Of a stretch of DNA of 33,308 bases, positions 17,180 through 24,299 are shown one piece after another. A program made the position numbers and the translations under genes. The notes beneath the pieces were generated by a model. It saw nothing but the letters and a program-made list of their open reading frames with translations. It was not told where the DNA came from and did no database searches. Source of the stretch: Burkholderiales bacterium (GTDB lineage: Bacteria > Pseudomonadota > Gammaproteobacteria > Burkholderiales > SG8-41); assembly GCA_020854035.1 (NCBI GenBank), contig JADZGE010000051.1:1-33308 (forward strand), given 5' to 3'. Each line of letters begins with the position of its first letter. The first letter of the stretch is position 1.

Positions 17180-18029
17180 CTGCCGTCGGCTACGAGCCGC
17201 GAGCCGCGAGTGGTGAGCCACGGGCCACGAGCGGCGGGCTGACGGCTCCAGTCGGCCTTGATCCCCGCCTTCTTCACCACTCCCGCCCAGCGCGCGGCCT
17301 CCCTGCGGATGTGCTCGCCGAACTCGGGGGTTCCGCCGGCGACCTGAAGGCCCAGCTCGGGGAGCCTCTCGGCCAACGCGGGCGTGGCGAGCGCCTTGTT
17401 CACTTCCGCGTTGAGCCGCGCGATGACGGCTTTCGGCGTTGCCGCGGGCACCATGATTCCCGCCCACGCCGCGACGTCGAAACCCGGCACGCCCGCCTCC
17501 GCCATGGCCGGCAGTTCGGCGAACGCCGGCACCCGCCGCGCACTGGTCACGGCGAGCCCGCGGAGCCGTCCCGAAGAGGAGCGCGTCGGGATGCTTCTTC
17601 GCGTGCGCGATCCGTTCCTGCACCGGCTTCACCGGCAGGGAGAGCGTCACGGCGAGGAAGTCGGGCGTGCCGTACAGGTGTACGACGGGCCGGAAGTCGC
17701 GGTCGATGTCGTAGGGCAGCTTCGGCAGCACGCTGCGGCCGATCGCCATCGTCAGGATGTTCCCGTGGCCGATCGTGTGGCCGTCGGGCGTGCCCGCGCG
17801 AGCAACTCGGTGCCGATGACCCCGCTCGCACCGGGACGGTTGTCGATGTTGACCCGCTGGCCGAGTTGCCTCCCGAGCTGTTGCATGACGACCCGGGCCG
17901 CAACGTCGGGGCCGCCGCCCGCGGCGCTGGGAATGACGTAGCGTAGCGGCCGCTCCGGGTAGCCGGCGGCGCCGTCCGCAACTGTCCACACGAGGGCAGG
18001 CGGGGGGATATGCGCAGGAGAAGACTCAT
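17173..18029 (-). pseudogene. Decayed Bug/TctC-family substrate-binding protein
   Basis: Starts at ATG 18029 with a strong GAGGAGG site. The frame must shift in a run of six C near 18010 to reach WTVADGAAGYPERPLRYVIPSAAGGG. It shifts again near 17790, between TELLARA and PDGHTIGHGNILTMAI. Near 17570, HPDALLFG joins directly to RLRGLAVTSARRVPAF, skipping the roughly 60 residues (HVPYKG region) present in the intact receptors here. The 3' part is clean (17173-17550, AELPAMAEAGVPGFDVAAWAG to KKAGIKAD) and reads on through the heptamer array. Two base-level shifts could be sequencing errors, but the internal deletion argues for a true pseudogene. It is divergent from the amidase gene. Confidence 0.85.
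17194..17242. repeat. Array of seven degenerate heptamers
   Basis: Seven 7-mers follow one another without gap: gagccgc, gagccgc, gagtggt, gagccac, gggccac, gagcggc, gggctga (17194-17242). They lie at the 3' end of the decayed Bug gene, which reads through them to a stop at 17173, adding a C-terminal tail not usual in the family. The 7-bp period matches other spacers in this window. Confidence 0.65.
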
Positions 18030-18106
18030 GCCGTTCCTCCTCGGGCCGGGACGTGCCATATATTGGCATACTGTCGGCTGTCGCAATGCGCCGAAGGAGA
18101 ATCGCC

Positions 18107-19621
18107 TTGCCTGCCAACGAAGCGCTGCTTGCCGAAACCGCCGTCGAACTGCGCCGCCGGATCGGCGCGAAGGAGATCTCCCCGGTCGAGCTCGTCGCGG
18201 CCGCGATCGCCCGCATCGAGCGCATCAATCCCTCGGTCAACGCCGTCACCGCGACATGCTACGAGCGAGCCCGGGGCGAGGCCCGGGCCGCGGAGCGGGC
18301 GGTGCTGCGCGGCGAACCGCTCGGGCTGCTGCACGGGCTGCCCGCCGGCATCAAGGATCTCGACGAGACGGCGGGCTTGCTCACCACCTACGGCTCGCCG
18401 CTTTACCGCGACTTCGTTCCCGAAAGCGACGACGCGATGGTCGCCCGCGTGCGCGCGGCCGGCGCGATCGTCGTCGGCAAGACCAACGTGCCCGAATTCG
18501 GCGCCGGCGCCAACTCCCGCAACGTCGTGTGGGGCGCGACCGGCAATCCCTTCGACCCGATGCGCAATGCGGGCGGCTCCTCCGGCGGTTCCGCGGCGGC
18601 GCTCGCCTGCGACATGCTGCCCGTTTGCACGGGTTCGGACACGGGCGGGTCGCTGCGCATCCCCGCCGCGCTCTGCGGGGTGATCGGTTTCCGGCCCTCT
18701 CCCGGGCTCGTCCCGGTGGAGCGGCGCTCGCTCGGCTGGACGCCGATCTCGGTCGTGGGCCCGCTCGGGCGCACGGTGCCGGACACCTGCCTCCTCATGG
18801 CGGGGCAGGCGGGGTTCGACGACTGCGATCCGCTGTCGAATCCGGTCGATGCACGCGCCCTCGCCGCGCCCGAACCGCGCGACCCCGGCGCGCTGCGGGT
18901 CGTGTACACGGAGGACTTCGGCGTATGCCCGGTGTCGGCGCCCATACGAGCGATCTTCCGCGAGCGACTCGCGACCATGCGGCATCTCTTCCGCTCCTGC
19001 GAACCGGCCGATTTCGATTTCGGCGGGGCCGACCGCTGTTTCGACGTGATCCGCGCGTTGAACTATGCCGCTCGCTATCGCGACGCGTACGAAAAGGATC
19101 GCGACTCGCTCGGCCCCAACGTGCGCGCCAACTACGAGCTCGCCGCTGGCATGTCGCTCGCCGACGTCGCGTGGGCGCACACCGAGCAGACACGGATCTT
19201 CCGCCGTTTCCAGGAGTCCTTTCGCGACTGCGACCTCGTGCTGGCGCCGACGACGCCGGTCACGCCGTTTCCGTGGAGCGAGCCGTATCTCGCCGAGCTG
19301 GAGGGCGCGAAGCTCCGCAACTACTACCACTGGCTCGCGTTGACCTACGTCATCACGCTCGCCACCAACCCGGCGATCTCGCTCCCCTGCGGCGTGGACC
19401 ATGCGGGCATGCCGTTCGGCCTGCAGGTAATCGGCCCGTTCCGCGCCGACCGCGCGCTCCTCGGAGCGGCACACGCAATGGAGCAGGCATTCGCGGCGAT
19501 TCCTTCGCTGCGGCGCCCGCGGCCCGACGAGGCGAGGCTCGCGCGGCCGACGCCCGCGCTCGTCTCGATCGTTACGCACCCGCCGGGATCGGGCACGGAG
19601 ATGGCGGCACGGCCAGGGTAA
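18107..19621 (+). CDS. Amidase (amidase-signature family)
   Basis: Amidase-signature hydrolase of 504 residues, cleaving amides to acid plus ammonia or amine. The Ser-cisSer-Lys triad is visible: Lys83 in GIKD, Ser158 in GGSSGGSAAA and nucleophile Ser182 in SDTGGSLRIP, with the usual 24-residue spacing of the two serines. TTG 18107 is preferred because AAGGAGA lies 6 bases ahead and the protein then opens PANEALLAETAVELRRRIGAKEISPVELV as in the family; ATG 18086 would add seven residues. It is divergent from a decayed Bug gene, and an intact Bug receptor follows 240 bp downstream, suggesting uptake and hydrolysis of an amide or its acid (inference). Substrate unknown; there is no GatB/GatC context. 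Confidence 0.93.
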   Translation: MPANEALLAETAVELRRRIGAKEISPVELVAAAIARIERINPSVNAVTATCYERARGEARAAERAVLRGEPLGLLHGLPAGIKDLDETAGLLTTYGSPLYRDFVPESDDAMVARVRAAGAIVVGKTNVPEFGAGANSRNVVWGATGNPFDPMRNAGGSSGGSAAALACDMLPVCTGSDTGGSLRIPAALCGVIGFRPSPGLVPVERRSLGWTPISVVGPLGRTVPDTCLLMAGQAGFDDCDPLSNPVDARALAAPEPRDPGALRVVYTEDFGVCPVSAPIRAIFRERLATMRHLFRSCEPADFDFGGADRCFDVIRALNYAARYRDAYEKDRDSLGPNVRANYELAAGMSLADVAWAHTEQTRIFRRFQESFRDCDLVLAPTTPVTPFPWSEPYLAELEGAKLRNYYHWLALTYVITLATNPAISLPCGVDHAGMPFGLQVIGPFRADRALLGAAHAMEQAFAAIPSLRRPRPDEARLARPTPALVSIVTHPPGSGTEMAARPG

Positions 19622-19658
19622 CGAATCGATGCCGTGCTCGACCTTCGCCTCCACTCGG

Positions 19659-19779
19659 GAGGGGAAGGTTTGAAACGTCGGTTCGCCAACGCGAAGCTCG
19701 TCACCGGTTCGGGAGCGTCACTCCACTGTCATTCCCGGCGCCGCCGCCTGCCTCCGCTCGAACGCCCTGCGGCGCTCGA
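19659..19779 (+). repeat. About 120-bp dispersed direct repeat, copy 1
   Basis: Sequence beginning gaggggaagg and ending ggcgctcg is repeated in the same orientation at 22142-22260. The best block is attcccggcgccgccgcctg. Differences are scattered, so the copies are old or degenerate. No gene is visible inside. This copy lies between the amidase stop and the promoter of the next Bug gene. Confidence 0.75.
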
Positions 19780-19808
19780 TTGTTTCATCCTGACCCGGGT
19801 ACTATAAT
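19780..19808 (+). promoter_or_regulatory. Sigma70-type promoter of the Bug gene at 19864
   Basis: A perfect -10 TATAAT (19803-19808) is preceded at exactly 17 bases by TTGTTT (19780-19785), a weak -35. The ATG is 56 bases downstream of the -10. This is the clearest promoter match in the window. Confidence 0.6.
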
Positions 19809-19863
19809 CGATCGCGCATCGCGGCAGCAGCGTCCCGTCCAAACCGACAGAGGGAGAGGAGTC

Positions 19864-20841
19864 ATGAAGACGATCGGCAAGTGCGAGTTTGCAACAGGGG
19901 TCATCGCCGCAGTGTGCTTCGGCGCGCTGGGGCCGTCTCCGGCTGCGGCGCAGTCCTATCCGGCGCGGACGGTGTCGATCGTCGTCCCCTTCGGGGCCGG
20001 CAGCATCACCGACGGCATGGCGCGCGTGCTCGCCGAAAAGCTCGGTCCGATGTGGAAGCAGAACGTGATCGTCGACAACAGGCCCGGGCTTCCCGGGACG
20101 ACGGTGGTCGCGCGGAGCGCAGCCGACGGCCACACTCTGATGCTCACCTCGAACGGCCACACCATCGCGGCGGTCATCAACGCGGCGGTCTCCTTCGATC
20201 CGGTGAAGGACTTCGCCGGGGTGACGGTAATCGCGTCGGTGCCGCTCGTGGCGATCGTTCCCGCCGATCTTCCGGCCAGGACGCTCAAGGACTTCATCGC
20301 GCTGGCGGCCGGGTCTCCGGGCAGGCTCAACTTCTCCTCGGCGGGCCTCGCGAGCACATCCTTCCTCTCGGCCGAGATTTTCCGGCAGCAGGCGAAGCTC
20401 AACCTCGTGCATATCCCTTACAAGGGGGTGCCGGACGCGACGGCGGCGGTCATACGCGGCGACGTGCAAATGTATTTCGCGCCTATCCCGAACGCGCGCG
20501 ACCTCGCCGCCAGCGGCAAAGTCCGTGCGCTGGCCATCAATTCCGACAAGCGCGCTCCGCAGCTTCCGGACGTTCCGACAATCGCGGAGACCGCGGTACC
20601 GGACTACAAGTACGAGTCGTGGTTCGGATTGATGGCACCGGCGGGTACGCCGCGCGACATCCGCGTCAAGGTCAGCCGGGACGTCGCCGCGGCGTTGCAA
20701 ATGGAGGACGTGAAGGAGCGGCTGTCCCGGTTCGGCTCGTTTCCCGCTCCCACCACGCCCGAGCAATTCGACGAGATCATCAGGAACGACACCGAGCGCT
20801 ACGCGAAGGTGCTGAGGGACGCGGGAGTGGCGGCGAAGTAG
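19864..20841 (+). CDS. Bug/TctC-family substrate-binding protein
   Basis: Periplasmic receptor of 325 residues. The signal peptide is MKTIGKCEFATGVIAAVCFG...SPAAAQ. The mature part starts SYPARTVSIVVPFGAGSITDGMAR, then VIVDNRPGLPGTTV, AADGHTLMLTSNGHT, LVHIPYKGVPDATAAVIRGDVQMYF, and the C-terminal TPEQFDEIIRNDTERYAKVLRDAGV. All are Bug-family blocks at the usual positions. ATG 19864 has a GAGAGGAG site, and a good promoter lies upstream, so it is probably transcribed on its own. It lies next to the amidase gene, and the pairing suggests a related substrate. No TctAB permease is present in the window. Confidence 0.94.
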   Translation: MKTIGKCEFATGVIAAVCFGALGPSPAAAQSYPARTVSIVVPFGAGSITDGMARVLAEKLGPMWKQNVIVDNRPGLPGTTVVARSAADGHTLMLTSNGHTIAAVINAAVSFDPVKDFAGVTVIASVPLVAIVPADLPARTLKDFIALAAGSPGRLNFSSAGLASTSFLSAEIFRQQAKLNLVHIPYKGVPDATAAVIRGDVQMYFAPIPNARDLAASGKVRALAINSDKRAPQLPDVPTIAETAVPDYKYESWFGLMAPAGTPRDIRVKVSRDVAAALQMEDVKERLSRFGSFPAPTTPEQFDEIIRNDTERYAKVLRDAGVAAK

Positions 20842-21230
20842 CGCGGAGGCCGGCGACGCCGGCGGTGCGGTCGCCGTCGTCCGGCGCATCCTGGAGCGCC
20901 AGGGATGGACGCGAAGCGGACGGGGTGGGCTTCCCGCTGGCCGGGTCCTGTCGGAGCGGCCGGCGCCTGATCCGGTTCTCCCGGCGTGCACGCAGGATCT
21001 GGCCGTCGCGTAGTCTTGAGGCAGTACCGTACAGGGAGAGCCGGCTCAGTCACCGGCCGCTCCGCCACCCGGCCGCGGAGTCGTAGGGCCCTGCGGCTGT
21101 TCTTGCAATGGGCCCACTGAGACCGCCCTCGCCGCCCACCCTGTTCGGTTGATGCACGTCGGAGGAGAAAACTGGTGCTCGCGCAGAAAGCGCTGATTTC
21201 GACTCGATGCCGCCGGCCGCGCGGGCTGGC
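20842..21230. other. Gene-free spacer with degenerate repeat
   Basis: No credible gene is seen in this stretch. The open frames here are low-complexity and not supported by any recognisable domain. It holds the inverted-repeat copy at 21057-21175 and leads into the tandem repeat next to the transposase remnant. Confidence 0.6.
21057..21175 (+). repeat. Dispersed repeat, copy A (inverted copy at 21972-22092)
   Basis: The block opens ccgctccgccacccggccg and includes a conserved ccgcccaccctgttc core. Aligned by eye to the reverse complement of 21972-22092, the two match at roughly three quarters of positions with a few short gaps. The two copies face each other on either side of the IS4-type remnant. 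Confidence 0.7.
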
Positions 21231-21288
21231 AGGCAAAAGACAAGACTTGACCCCATTACCCCTGCAAGACTTGACCCCATTACCCCTG
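21231..21288 (+). repeat. 24-bp perfect tandem repeat with dispersed 25-bp lead
   Basis: Bases 21241-21264 and 21265-21288 are identical 24-bp units containing ttgaccccattacccctg. The lead 21231-21255 (aggcaaaagacaagacttga and onward) matches 95-119 with one difference. The array ends exactly where recognisable transposase sequence begins, so it marks one edge of the insertion-sequence remnant or the break that truncated it. Confidence 0.85.
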
Positions 21289-21650
21289 GAGATGTCCACG
21301 CCGATCGATTCGCCAGCGTAGAGCGGGCGCGCGATGCGGATCAGCGCTTGAGCGAACTCGTAGTAGATGCGCCAGTCGCGCTCCTCGTTCGCGTCGGCGA
21401 GCGCACTGCGGCTGATATTGCCTCGCAACCCCAGGTGGTAGAGTTTGCCCGGCTGCGCGCGCAGACACGCCTCGATGTCGCGCAGACTCTCCCGATACGT
21501 CAACTGTGCAAAGGCAAGACACAGGAATTGGTCCAGGCAGCTGAAGCTGCGAACGTTGAAGTCGCCTTGATACTTCGCGACCACACGTCGAAAGGTGTGC
21601 CACGGCGCAAACTCCATCACCTGCGCGAAGACAAGCTTGCCTGCGTGCAT
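21289..21650 (-). mobile_element. IS4-family transposase N-terminal remnant (DUF4372 type)
   Basis: The frame starts at ATG 21650 with a GGGAGGG site and encodes about 120 residues, MHAGKLVFAQVMEFAPWHTF, then FSCLDQFLCLAFAQLTYRESLRDIEACL, GLRGNISRSALADANEERDWRIY and IARPLYAGESIGVD. These match the N-terminal DUF4372 domain of IS4-family transposases, normally near 380 residues. The DDE catalytic domain is missing: the frame runs straight into the 24-bp tandem repeat. The element is therefore inactive. Terminal inverted repeats were not identified. Confidence 0.88.
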
Positions 21651-21971
21651 CGGTCCCTCCCCAGAGAATCCGGGAAGGGTCTCGCGTTTGGCATTTCTTA
21701 TTCAAATCGTTAACACCTTGAAAAGTCGAAAACCATGTTTCAGGACCTAGACTTACGATCGATCAGCCTTAAACGTGTCGGACAGTAGTGTTGCTGCATG
21801 ACTCTGAAGTGGACGGCCGAAAAGCCGTGTTGCGAGGCGACAATCTGCGCCGTCCCCTGTAGCCCTTCAACCCAGTCAAGACGTGATGGCGGTACCTGCA
21901 GAATTGAATGCTGTCTTTCGGAATGCGAGAGTGTCGACAGGCAGGTTCGCTTTCCGAGCCAGGCTCAGTTT

Positions 21972-22092
21972 CCTCCGCAGTTTCCCCCGCCGACTTGCTC
22001 CGCCAGAACAGGGTGGGTGGCGGGGGCGGTCCAGCGTGCCCATCACAAGAAACCGGATGGCTCTACCCCCCCCCGGCCGGGTGGCGGAGCGG
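21972..22092 (-). repeat. Dispersed repeat, copy B (inverted relative to 21057-21175)
   Basis: Reverse complement of copy A at roughly 75 percent identity by eye. The best shared blocks are ccgctccgccacccggccg and cacccaccctgttc. It contains a run of nine C near 22066-22074. With copy A it brackets the transposase remnant. Confidence 0.7.
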
Positions 22093-22141
22093 AAAGCATG
22101 CAATCCCACCCCGGTCGCTGTGCGACCACCCCTCCCGCGCG

Positions 22142-22260
22142 GAGGGGAAGGATTGAAACGCCGGTTCGTCACCGTGGAGCGCGTCACTACCGCGGGAGCG
22201 CCAACCCTCCCTCATTCCCGGCGCCGCCGCCTGCCGCCGCTCGAACACCCTGCAGCGCTC
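22142..22260 (+). repeat. About 120-bp dispersed direct repeat, copy 2
   Basis: Same orientation as 19659-19779. It starts gaggggaagg and ends cagcgctc, with the conserved block attcccggcgccgccgcctg. A short hairpin (cccctcccgcgcggagggg) overlaps its left edge. Confidence 0.75.
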
Positions 22261-22495
22261 GTCGTGGTGCCGTCGTGCGCGATGTCGGGACGACGCACGA
22301 AGCCGCGCCCGGTGCCGGTGCGGTAGGCGCTGCCTTCGTCGCGAACCGCGGCGAGGTACTGGCTCGCCTTGCCCTGCGGGTGCGCGACGCCGGCGTGGAG
22401 CCCGATCGCCCCCGTGAGAGCTCGAGCCGCCAGCCGCGGTCGGCTTCCAGTTCCGGGGCATTCCGGTTGGCGGGCGTGTCGAAATCGATGTCCAT
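22230..22495 (-). pseudogene. Unidentified decayed reading frame
   Basis: From ATG 22495 the frame reads MDIDFDTPANRNAPELEADR and on to GWRLEL. In another frame it then continues TGAIGLHAGVAHPQGKASQY, ending near RPDIAHDGTT. The switch falls at ctctcacggggg, where a two-base slip would join the frames. The composition looks coding in both halves, so this is probably a remnant of one gene whose 3' end is lost in the repeat at 22142-22260. I do not recognise the family. Confidence 0.35.
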
Positions 22496-22590
22496 GGTCT
22501 GGTCCCGGCCCGATTGCCGCCGGCGCCGGGCGCGGGTATTCTTGGCGCGGCATCACCACATCAACCGGAGCCACTCAGAGGAACCTCATC

Positions 22591-23049
22591 ATGGAACCCA
22601 GACCGGGCAGCCCGGCGCCCGATTTCACGCTGACTTCGCACACCGATGAGAAGGTGACGCTCTCCAGCTTCAAGGGTCGCCCGGTCATCGTCACCTTCAT
22701 GCCCTTCGCGTTCACGGGTGGGTGAACGAACCAGGTCAACGGGTTCCGTGCGAACTACGAAGAATTCAGGAAGCTCGGCTGCGAGATCCTCAACATCAGC
22801 GCCGATCCGCTGCCCTCGATCAAGGCCTGGGGCGAGAAGCTCGGCGGCGTTCCGTTCCCGATGCTCTCCGATTACTGGCCGCACGGCGCGGTCGGCGCGG
22901 CGTACGGCGTTTTCAACGACGAGCGCGGCATGGACAAGCGCGCGGCCTTCGTCGTGGACGCGCAGGGCATCGTGCGTTACTCGAAGCTCTACGAGCCCGG
23001 GAAGATTCCCGAGACCGCGGAGATGCTCGCGGAGCTGAAGAAGCTGTAG
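22591..23049 (+). CDS. Peroxiredoxin, candidate selenoprotein (TGA codon 45 = Sec)
   Basis: AhpC/TSA-type peroxiredoxin (152 codons), reducing peroxides through a peroxidatic Cys. The N-terminal half is MEPRPGSPAPDFTLTSHTDE, then VTLSSFKGRPVIVTFMPFAFTGG. Codon 45 is TGA (22723-22725), after which the same frame continues TNQVNGFRANYEEFRKLGCE, LSDYWPHGAVGAAYGVF, the conserved Arg of DKRAAFVVDAQGIVRYSKLY, and KIPETAEMLAELKKL. The family motif PxxxTxxC appears as Pro38, Thr42 and TGA45, so the stop sits exactly on the catalytic residue while everything else is intact and in frame. This is the pattern of a selenocysteine codon; Prx-like selenoproteins are known in bacteria. A hairpin follows the TGA. 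GAGG lies 9 bases before ATG 22591. Read as ordinary code it would be split into two pieces. Cys64 is the only cysteine. Confidence 0.85.
22740..22759 (+). promoter_or_regulatory. Candidate bacterial SECIS hairpin
   Basis: Downstream of TGA 22723-22725, ggttc (22742-22746) pairs with gaact (22752-22756) around the 5-base loop cgtgc. Two more pairs below (c22740-g22759, g22741-c22758) need one bulged A. The loop carries GU at positions 2-3 and lies 22-26 bases after the TGA, which fits the bacterial SECIS pattern of a small stem with a loop G shortly after the UGA. An alternative stem gaacc/ggttc sits closer to the TGA. Not energetically evaluated. Confidence 0.5.
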
Positions 23050-23066
23050 GAAGCCGACGAGTACTG

Positions 23067-23101
23067 GAGACGGGACGGAAGTGACGAATATGGATGACGG
23101 G
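23067..23101. repeat. Heptamer array after the peroxiredoxin gene
   Basis: Five 7-mers, gagacgg, gacggaa, gtgacga, atatgga, tgacggg, lie just past the peroxiredoxin stop. The unit gtgacga is the reverse complement of tcgtcac, which dominates the array at 23333-23374 at the other end of the same spacer. The 328-bp spacer holds no gene; three further 7-mers of type ggacccg sit near 23238-23258. Confidence 0.5.
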
Positions 23102-23332
23102 TGGCCTGCAGGCCGCTCGTCCAACCCTGCCCTGCCCGCAGCGCGCTACTCGGGAACGCCCACGATCCTGCTCCCGCCTGCTGCCTGACCCAATCCGCTG
23201 CCGGCGGCATCCGGACTCGCCGGACTGTTCCTCGATTGGTCCCGGGACCCGGGATCCGCCCGCGAACCGCGATTGATTGTCCCGGATCGACACCATCGCT
23301 GGTCCGCTTCCGGGAACGCGGAAGGCGCCTAC

Positions 23333-23374
23333 TTCGTCACCCTCACCTCGTCACCTTCATCTCGCCACCCGCAA
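23333..23374. repeat. Heptamer array abutting the EamA permease start
   Basis: Six gap-free 7-mers (ttcgtca, ccctcac, ctcgtca, ccttcat, ctcgcca, cccgcaa) end three bases before ATG 23378. As at 15176-15203, they replace a normal ribosome-binding site. Confidence 0.65.
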
Positions 23375-23377
23375 CCC

Positions 23378-24256
23378 ATGCTGATCCTCGACACCGCGTT
23401 CTTCTTCGCCATGGGCGCCGCGCTCTCCTACGCGGTCGCGGACATCGGGTTGCGCTTCGGCATGCTCCACACCAATCCCTTCGTCGGCGCGACGATCACG
23501 CCCTTCTTCGGAATCCTGACCCTCGCCGCGCTGATGGCGGCGACCGGAGCGCGCTTCCCGCCGTTCGGCGAGCACTACCTCTGGCTCGCGGTGGCGGGCA
23601 TATTCAACCCCGGGTTGTTCATCATTCTCTTCATGTTCGGCATCGCGAAGATCGGCGTCGCCCGCGCGGCCCCGATCAAGGGCAGCTCGCCGCTCCTCGC
23701 TCTCGTCCTCGCGGTGATCTTCCTCGGCGAGCAACCCGAGTGGTATCACCTCACCGGCGTGCTCCTCGTCGTCACGGGGATCGTGATCATCTCCTCGGGC
23801 CGCACCGAGGGACGGTGGCGGCGGATCGACGCTTGCTGGCCGCTCGCCGCGGCCGCCTCTTCCGCGGTCGGCGCGATCTTCTGGCGGAAGGCGCTGCCGA
23901 TGTTCCCGGACGCGATAGCCGGCGCGCTGGTCGGCCTCGTCGCCGCTTTCGTGCTCACGCTCGCCTACGCCCTCGCCGTCATGCCTGAACGGATTGCCGG
24001 CGGCATCCAAAAGGCGTGGAAACCGTTGCTGATCGTCGGCGTCGTCGCGGCCATCGGCCAGTATTTCTTCGCGGGCGCGCTCCAGCGCGGCGAAGTCTAT
24101 CGCATGGTGGCGCTCATCCAGGCTTCGCCGCTGTTCACCGTCGCCTTCGCGCTCCTGTTCCTGCGGCACGCCGAGGCGATCACGTGGCGCGTGCCGGCCG
24201 GAGCGCTGCTGACGGTCAGCGGCGCGGTGCTGGTCAACCTCCGGCTTGCCGGCTGA
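23378..24256 (+). CDS. EamA-like DMT-superfamily permease
   Basis: Membrane protein of 292 residues with about ten hydrophobic segments in two EamA halves: N-half MLILDTAFFFAMGAALSYAV to LTGVLLVVTGIVIIS, C-half WPLAAAASSAVGAIFWRKAL to LLTVSGAVLVNLRLAG. Each half ends with the typical PxxxxxxAxxxLGE-like stretch (SSPLLALVLAVIFLGEQPEW; ASPLFTVAFALLFLRHAEAI). EamA proteins export or import small metabolites such as amino acids; the substrate is unknown. ATG 23378 matches the family start; an upstream ATG at 23273 would translate the heptamer spacer. No Shine-Dalgarno is evident because the heptamer array occupies that place. Confidence 0.9.
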   Translation: MLILDTAFFFAMGAALSYAVADIGLRFGMLHTNPFVGATITPFFGILTLAALMAATGARFPPFGEHYLWLAVAGIFNPGLFIILFMFGIAKIGVARAAPIKGSSPLLALVLAVIFLGEQPEWYHLTGVLLVVTGIVIISSGRTEGRWRRIDACWPLAAAASSAVGAIFWRKALPMFPDAIAGALVGLVAAFVLTLAYALAVMPERIAGGIQKAWKPLLIVGVVAAIGQYFFAGALQRGEVYRMVALIQASPLFTVAFALLFLRHAEAITWRVPAGALLTVSGAVLVNLRLAG

Positions 24257-24299
24257 TCCGCGGCGCTCGACCTGCGGTTGAGCGGGTCACGAGGTCCAG

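Larger units (their letters stand above)
21651..22590. other. Repeat-rich region without an intact gene
   Basis: Nothing intact is coded here. The lower-GC stretch 21680-21800 directly upstream of the transposase start probably belongs to the same insertion element. It is followed by two dispersed repeats (21972-22092 and 22142-22260) and by a minus-strand gene remnant (22230-22495). The last 90 bases form the leader of the peroxiredoxin gene. Confidence 0.55.

Noticed and set aside
17194..17242. CRISPR array
   Set aside because: Units are 7 bp, degenerate and contiguous, with no repeat-spacer structure; no cas genes are present.
22591..22725. Peroxiredoxin as a simple nonsense pseudogene
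   Set aside because: The only disruption is a TGA at the catalytic Cys; both halves are otherwise intact and in frame, so Sec is the better explanation, though not proven.
22728..22746. Stem gaacc/ggttc as the SECIS
   Set aside because: It starts only 3 bases after the TGA, so the loop is too close compared with usual bacterial SECIS spacing; the next hairpin fits better.
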